64,000 bases of DNA from Blasia pusilla (taxonomy: Eukaryota > Marchantiophyta > Marchantiopsida > Blasiales): the NCBI GenBank assembly GCA_050084515.1, contig CM114271.1, positions 56,730,001 to 56,794,000 on the forward strand, in the 5' to 3' direction. Shown piece after piece: positions 57,704 to 64,000 of the stretch. Each line of letters begins with the position of its first letter. The stretch's first letter is position 1. A program made the translations under genes and the position numbers. Under the pieces are notes generated by a model, which saw only the letters and a list, made by a program, of their open reading frames with translations, did no database searches and had not been told where the DNA came from.

Positions 57704-58182
57704 TATCTTCCATTACCGATTAAAATCTGTAAGTTGTGCTTCAGACTCCTGGTATGCCAATGTCAAAGAAGAAATTCATTACTTTTTGCTTGTGCTCTCA
57801 TGCAGGATGCAAAAAAACAGTCACACAGGGGTTTCGGCTTTGTAACCTTTTCTGATGAAGGTGCTGCTGAACGTGTTGCTCTCCGGAGTCCGAACACACG
57901 AGCTTCTTGGTCATCAGGTCTGACTTCTAGGTCCCTTAGATGTGAGCTTTGTTTGTCCAGATAAGGAGTGGCCCAAGTTGCGTTATGTCCCCCAATGCCC
58001 GGATTATGTCCCCAATGCCGGTTATTTTGAAATTGAGCCGGAAATTGGCTGGCGCCTTTCAAAAGAATAGGAAATGTGCTCTCAATTTTTTTTTATTTTC
58101 AGAAATAGACTGTAACAAAATTAAAATATCAGAAATCTACCGCCTGTTTTAAAAACTATCTTCCATTACCGATTAAAATCTG
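57704..58182 (+). repeat. 26-bp direct repeats flanking a 427-bp segment
   Basis: The same 26 bases (starting TATCTTCCATTACCG) occur at 57704-57729 and 58157-58182 without a mismatch. The enclosed segment holds the RRM exon fragment. The repeat is too long for a usual target-site duplication of plant transposons; a repair-linked insertion or a duplicated terminal segment is possible. Confidence 0.75.
57806..57930 (+). pseudogene. captured RRM exon fragment
   Basis: A 3' splice site (TGCAG at 57801-57805) is followed by DAKKQSHRGFGFVTFSDEGA and AERVALRS, which contains the RNP1 motif RGFGFVTF of an hnRNP-type RNA-recognition motif. After a small insertion or frame change the sequence continues HELLGHQV in another frame, then a stop. 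Intron sequence is kept, so it was copied from genomic DNA, not from mRNA. No other part of the parent gene is present. Confidence 0.6.
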
Positions 58183-61100
58183 GGAAAATCCGATTCCGGT
58201 TAGAAAAAACGGTAACTAGCTGGTACAGGGAAAAAAAACTCCCCGGACCCCGATTGTGAGACGCCTAATCCTCCCTAAGTAGTAAGGACGGATAAAAGAA
58301 AAACCCTCGTGGAAGAAAAATTAGGAGAGATAACCTTCGGCGCTGAGGCTTAAAAAAAAGCAAAAATTTAACTGTGGGGGCGTGGATCCTGTGTCGCCTC
58401 CGATTTTTGTTAAGTCCAATAATGGTGGTAGATTATCGTATGGAAGAACCGGCTGAAGCGGAGTTGGTGTGCCACCTGTCACGGTTCTTAAATGCCATCC
58501 GAGTCCTTTGGACGGAAGGTTAGGATGGACAGTTGGAGCATGAGGTCAACGGAAGGTCAACTCTTGGTAGTTTCACTGAACCCAGTTCTGAACTTAGCGG
58601 CTTTTAGCTTGTCATCAAAAAGCTCGACGGTGTTGGTATTTGGAGATTTTCACTGTACGAAATGTTCGTACAGTTACCATGCAGCAGAACGTACGTTTTT
58701 CCACGGGCAGCCCTCGCGGTTCTTCGTTCTCTCTGCATGGACGGCCCCGAGCGCGATCGACGATCCACCGTCAGATGGACGTTTCCTCGACGCCGTCTGA
58801 GAGCGTCGGGGTTGCCGCACCGGAAAACTCGCTGATACTTGTACGTGCGTCCATTGTAGCCTTCCACAGGTGTCTATCTACGGACGGGGTGACGGACAGT
58901 AGAAGCCTCGATGTAGGTGTGAGACGGCGGACGCAAGGGACCGGACCTTCCTTAGCAGGGCGACCGCGACGGGGCGATGCGGGGGTGGGGTCACAGTCAC
59001 ACGATCGGTGGGCGGGGTTGGTGAGACGAGCATTCACTTCTGTATCTGGCAGTCGTCAATTCCTACGCGCTTCTTGAGAAACTCGCTGCGAAAACTCCTG
59101 TGGACGATAACCAAAACGGTGCAAGTTGACTCGATTTGCAGCTACCCGTTCTTTAAGTAGCTAGCGGAGCCCGGTAAGTTCGCGTATCAGTGATCCGCGA
59201 ATATTTTCGTTGCTCATTTGTGAAGAAATGGCTCCGCAATCATCGTCGGCGCGTGGGGTGAAACGTTTCCGTGATCGGTAGAGTCGGAGTTTCTCTTTTT
59301 GTTCGCACGGAGACTTTCAACATCTAGCGGAGAAATGAAGGTTTAGGGTGAAAATAGAGACCTACAATTACAAGGTCAGCGCACAATATTGTAGGAGAGT
59401 AACTAGTAAAGTACTATGAATGAAGGTCTCCGATTATACGGTTCTTACGGTTTGGAGGGAGGTGCGGAGCCATTTTGTTCGTTTTTCGAGGTAAAGATGA
59501 GTTCAAAACGTTCAAGTTTTAATGGGCTAATATAGCGTTCATCAAATTTAGGTGCACACGTGAGGGTAACTCACATTATTCTAGAGATTTGTGTTTAAGA
59601 CGGAATGAAGAGAGTTTTCTTAATGAAAACTAGCCGGTGCCAGTTTGGAACCGCCCCATCCCCTTTAACTTAACCGTTAGTTTTTAATTGTTTCTTCCGG
59701 TTAAACCCACCACATGCATGTTATGCGGAGGAAGCCCATGACGGAAACCCATACTAGGATTTTAATAGGATAGAAAGAGTCTCATGGGGATTTAAAAAAA
59801 TCCAAAAATCATAGCAAAAAGTGTGGAATATATATTTTCATTTCTCCCATTTTCTTCCTATTTTTTCTCTCATTTCTTTTGAAGGTTTTTTCATCATTTA
59901 AAATATCTCCTTCTCATTGCACTAAGGAGTGGTAAAAAATTGGGACGGATGCATCTACTCTTTCTAGAGTAGAATTTTTTGGCACTTATTTGCGTATTTA
60001 AATGTATTAGCCGTGTAGATTGTCGAGCAGGCTATGGTGTTGGCTTGTTGCCACGTTCTTTTTGAATTCTTTTTCATATTTCTTGCTTCCTTTCCTTCTT
60101 TGGATGTAGTTGCCTTTCTTTGTCCTCTTTTGATGTTTATTTTTAGAATAAAGTGGATTTTAATAAAAAATCACAACACACAAGTATGAAATAAACCTTT
60201 TCATTATTTTCTTTGGTTTTTTTTCCTAATTTCTTTTTAAATATTTTTTTACTTAAAAAACTCTTCCCTGCTGCATCAAATGGAATGGCACACCACTCCA
60301 AACCAATGGGAGGTGAAAGGAAACCCTGTGAGACATCACAAACTCTTTCATGAAAAATGCATCATTAATTGGGATTGTACACATAGTGTGTCATGGCAAA
60401 TAGTTCTTAACCCATAGTTCCTCATTACATGAACGAGTCCAATTATGTGTTTTTTAATTGGCTGAATTAGCTTCATATACTCCAAGCCACTTTATTTCAA
60501 AAACAACTCTTAGACATTCAAAATTGGACAAAGAAAATTAATAACATCCCACTAAGGGACGGAAACAAAAAAATTGTACATTGAAGAAAGAGATGGTACC
60601 ATTCCGCCTAAACTTCTTACAGGTTTACATGGATGGTTTTTCGACTCCATGTTGGCTAATCGTGTCCACAAGGATAACCATTCAATTTCATTCTCTTAAT
60701 TATAAAATATCCCATAACATAACATCTCTTGGGATAATTGAAGCGAACTTCAAGAAGATTCTCAGTTGGCATGATAAATTAGGATATTAAAAATGATATG
60801 TCTTACAAGGAAAACATTTTTTTCAATTCAAATCCCATCCACCTCCCTTCAAATAATAACATAACATACTTGATCTAGCCTAGACCTTTACTTATTTCAA
60901 TAGAGTAATGTATATTTTTCTCAAATAAATACTATACAATATTCAAATTTATACTATAAATTATGAGTGTATATCAAACAAATACTTTAAAAAAATTTCA
61001 ATAGTTTTTTTTATATTCAAATGGTTTACATGTACTGAGATTAAGATTAAGATCAGGAAGTTTTTTTCGCCGAGAACGATAATTCAAAATACAAAGAACC

Positions 61101-61290
61101 TACTCGTTTAAATTAATTGGAAATTCTCAAATTTAACGCTGCACGGTGATTATAGAAGTGTGGATAAGGTGCCTTCTTGGGCAAATTTTCTTATTACTTT
61201 TACGTACTACCCTAGTACCCTACCTGGCTGCACTATGCCACGCCAGCTCGAGGCGCGATCCTCCACTGGGTGAGCAGACTGGACACCCCA
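58183..61290. other. intergenic DNA, GC-rich then AT-rich, no gene seen
   Basis: From 58.4 to 59.5 kb the DNA is GC-rich with long overlapping frames on both strands, none recognisable. A short palindrome CTGTACGAA-ATG-TTCGTACAG sits at 58653-58673. From 59.6 kb the sequence is AT-rich and empty up to the peroxidase promoter. Confidence 0.5.
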
Positions 61291-61305
61291 TTGACCTGTA
61301 TATAT
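61291..61305 (+). promoter_or_regulatory. peroxidase TATA box with adjacent W-box
   Basis: TATATAT at 61299-61305 lies about 190 bp before the peroxidase ATG, a plausible core promoter distance. TTGACC at 61291-61296 is the WRKY-binding W-box core. The function is inferred from position only. Confidence 0.35.
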
Positions 61306-61490
61306 GAGTCGTCGCGAGCTACCTTTCTACGGCCCACTGCATTCTCACGCACTCGGATTCACGGATTCCGAATCTCCGATTCGCGAATGGCAGTGTAACG
61401 GATTTCTCTCTCATCTTAATTCTAGTCTCGGAGTTGACTTGTGTTGGCTGGGTGAGCTGAGCTGTGAGAGAGAGAGAGAGCTCTAGAGAG

Positions 61491-63457
61491 ATGGCAACGG
61501 GAGAGCACAGCAGATGTAGAGTGCTGCTGGTCGTGCTGCTTTTGGCCGTGTTGGGATTGAGTCGAACGGGAGGGATTGAAGCGCAGCTCAGTTCGACCTT
61601 CTATGCCGGGACGTGCCCCAATCTCGACCGCATTGCCAGGCAATGGTTCGGCATCGGCGTGCTCAATGCGCTCACAGCCCCGGCTGCAATTCTTCGACTG
61701 TCTTTCCACGATTGTGCTGTCAATGTACGGGTCTCCCGTCCTCCATCCCCTGGAGCTGATCGTTTGTTCGTCTGTCTCTGTGTACTTATTCGCCCTCCGG
61801 AGACCGGAAGAGATCATCGTCACCGCATGCATTCGTCATTGTTAGTTGATGATTTTTGCCGGATAGGAAGAGCGAGCTAGGGAATAAACTCGACGTATCA
61901 TTGCTCACGTGATTTCCATTTGCAGGGATGTGACGGATCGGTATTACTGAACGGGGGTGGAGGCAACACAGATGAGAAACTGTCCGGGCTCAATCTCGGC
62001 ATCGGCAACCTGCCTGTGATCGATGGCATGAAATCCGCTCTGGAAAGACAGTGCCCCGGTGTGGTCTCCTGCGCAGACATCTTGGTGTTGGCTGCACGTG
62101 AAGCAGTTGCTGTCGTAAGTGTTCGAGCGCGTTCAAGACTACTGTTCCTGTATGGATCCATGCAGCTCGTTGGCTGCTGGTGAACGAGGGGTTGACAGGG
62201 GCTGACCGGTGATAGTCTTGAAATTGTGTTGCTTCTCCTGATCGGGTTCTTGACGTGCGACAAAATGGAAGTAACTCACCGAGTTTTTGTTCATGGCAGT
62301 CCGGAGGCCCAAGAATGACGGTGCTACTGGGACGGAGAGACGGAATCACCGCCAGTACTAGTGCTGCCAGCTCGCAACTGCTCCCTCCAACAGCGTCTGT
62401 TGCTCAAGTGTTATCCGCCTTCTCTCAAATGGGCCTCACTACGATGGAGGCCGTCGCTCTCCTAGGTGAGCAACTCTACGGTAACAGTTCCCACTCCACG
62501 ATTGAGTCGATGTTCGAGAGAGTAGATGAATCCATGATCGAGTAGTAACCGATTTAGTCCCACGGGGATCCAAAAGCGCCATGGGACTGCGAGACACGAG
62601 TCGTTAAGTAGTACCTATCGTAGAGAGAGTGAGAGGGAGAGACTCCTCATTAAGTAGTGCCTTGCTACAGTGATACACTTCGATTTCCAACTCGTCGGGC
62701 ATGTTTGGGAGTCCAAGCCCTTGTTTTCAAGATTCAAGGGAGAATCTTTGATTTTCTAATTCCTTTTCATGCCGGAGATGTGTTCGAGTTTTTCAGTTGA
62801 TTTTCCCAGGCATCGACCCGGGAACTGGAGTTGTATACCACTCACACCAGTCTCGAGCATTGCTCATCAATGCGTGGGGAGCGGTGTCTCCTGCCCTGTT
62901 GTTAAAGCACACGACGGCACTCATTTAAGGAGTCCCACTCGTAGCAGAGAGAGAGAGAGTCGTGAAAGGATACGACGGTGCTCATTTAAGTAGTCACTCT
63001 CGCAGCCGCGAGAGAGTTCACGCGTGGCTGCTGATACAAGTGTGAATGTTTTGCTGCAGGATCTCACACCATGGGAGTGGGCCACTGCGACAATATTCGG
63101 AACCGCCTGTATCCTCAATTGGATGCAACTCTGAAGGCTGTGCCGTTCTTTGCAATCAACCTTCTTCGCCAGTGCCCGCAAAACGCCACGAATCCCAACA
63201 CCATCATCCCAAACGACATCACCAACATTATTTTCGACACTCAATATTTTCGTGATATAAAAAACAATCGGGGCCTATTCAGCATCGACGCTGCCATCGC
63301 CACGGACCCGCAGACCTCCGGCTTCGTCACCCAGTTCGCAACGAACAGACAGCTTTTCTTCAGCACCTTCTCCACAGCCTACAACAAGATGACCCAATTC
63401 AAAATCCTGACGGGTACGCAAGGACAAATTCGCAGAAACTGTAGAATGGTGAACTGA
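61491..63457 (+). CDS. secreted class III peroxidase
   Basis: Four exons (61491-61724, 61926-62114, 62300-62465, 63060-63457) at the classical three intron positions join to 328 residues. Residues 1-31 form a signal peptide (LLVVLLLAVLGL core); the mature protein would begin QLSSTFYAGTCPN. Distal catalytic residues Arg69 and His73 lie in RLSFHDC, the proximal haem ligand His199 in GSHTMGVGHC. All eight disulfide cysteines are present (42, 75, 80, 121, 127, 206, 235, 324). The SGGPRMTVLLGRRDG motif has Met where most members have Trp, and HDCAVNGCDG has Ala for the usual Phe. Such enzymes oxidise phenolics with hydrogen peroxide in the cell wall (lignin, defence, loosening). The C-terminus has no vacuolar extension, so apoplastic location is likely. 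Confidence 0.95.
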
Positions 63458-64000
63458 ATCTTCTTATCGTTAATATGCCATGTGCGAGATCGAAACCTTC
63501 AGAGTCAAAGCAACCGCTAGGTACAAAATCCAATCAAATGCAGATGAGAGAAGCTTTGCAATTCTTCACCAATGTATGTACTCAGCGATGGCGATGTGAT
63601 CAAAAGACCCATTGAGTGGCAAACCGATAGTCGACCACAATTGTCAGAGACTGGTCTGCAGGTATGTCTGTTAACCGGGTGCGAAAATTTGAGAAGATTG
63701 GCGACAAGAAATTTCTCCCTGAGTTAGAGGACCTTCAACTCCTCTATTCTTCGAATAGTTTAAATGTAAAAGTGTTCAGTAAAAGTGGTCTCGTCCCCAC
63801 TCGTCCCAACCCTAAATCATGATAGACATAAACATGAGTTTTAGGTCCAGACGTAGCCTCTTGCGTGGGACAAATTTAGTAGCTACCGCGACGTAGGGTA
63901 TTTGGAAGTGATATCCGGGTCCAATCTGACTGGACCCGGATATTTGGTGATGATCGGAGGAGAGGATGTAGAGGGAAAGAATCTAGACTTGCCCGATACG
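63458..64000. other. peroxidase 3' flank with a strong hairpin
   Basis: No gene is visible. A perfect 13-bp inverted repeat (63911-63923 with 63931-63943; ATATCCGGGTCCA, 7-nt loop) is the only structure noted. Confidence 0.55.

Noticed and set aside
59228-59279. Possible first exon (ATG followed by MAPQSSSARGVKRFRD and a GTAGAG donor-like site)
   Set aside because: No downstream exon or conserved domain could be found in the following AT-rich 2 kb.
61422-61832. 136-codon minus-strand frame over peroxidase exon 1
   Set aside because: Antisense shadow of a well-supported exon.

Overview
The window looks like nuclear DNA of a land plant. It holds a HOS1-type RING ligase, a plant ArfGAP, a TFIIH TFB5 subunit, a mitochondrial-type octanoyltransferase and a secreted class III peroxidase with the classical three introns. 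The genes sit in AT-rich DNA full of old mobile elements (Ty3/gypsy, Ty1/copia, LINE, SINE, Helitron, hAT). Short introns and a gypsy-type element with a cytosine-methyltransferase-like domain make me lean to a seed-free lineage such as a lycophyte. That placement is inference and weak. I see no rRNA gene, no canonical tRNA gene and no CRISPR array.

Layout. 1-13.6 kb: repeats only. They include a decayed minus-strand retroelement (gag about 7.2-8.75 kb, protease 6.47-6.8 kb, C5-methyltransferase-like domain 5.2-6.07 kb), a 250-bp inverted duplication, a (CT)42 tract and a tRNA-derived SINE. 13.9-18.5 kb: HOS1, nine exons, three of its introns with U12-type signals. 18.5-28 kb: intergenic, with a Helitron fragment, a 70-bp tandem repeat, an LTR-like repeat and a LINE tail. 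28.1-30.1 kb: ArfGAP. 32.5-33.1 kb: a 71-residue TFB5 gene in two exons (minus). 34.0-34.7 kb: intronless LIP2 (minus). 36.9-38.3 kb: head-to-tail non-autonomous Helitrons. 38.9-50.4 kb: copia fragments, dispersed repeats and a broken transposase-like gene of unknown family. 52.6-58.2 kb: a hairpin cluster, a 490-bp tandem duplication, a broken hAT-family zinc-finger gene, two short tRNA-like repeats and a captured RRM exon. 61.3-63.5 kb: class III peroxidase.

The five intact genes act in unrelated housekeeping and stress processes: ubiquitination and cold signalling, vesicle traffic, transcription/repair, lipoylation and cell-wall redox. They do not form a pathway or cluster. The most unusual content is the methyltransferase-bearing retroelement, the U12 intron trio in HOS1 and the Helitron array. 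Exon limits were set by eye from splice signals, frame and family resemblance. No alignment or transcript data were available.
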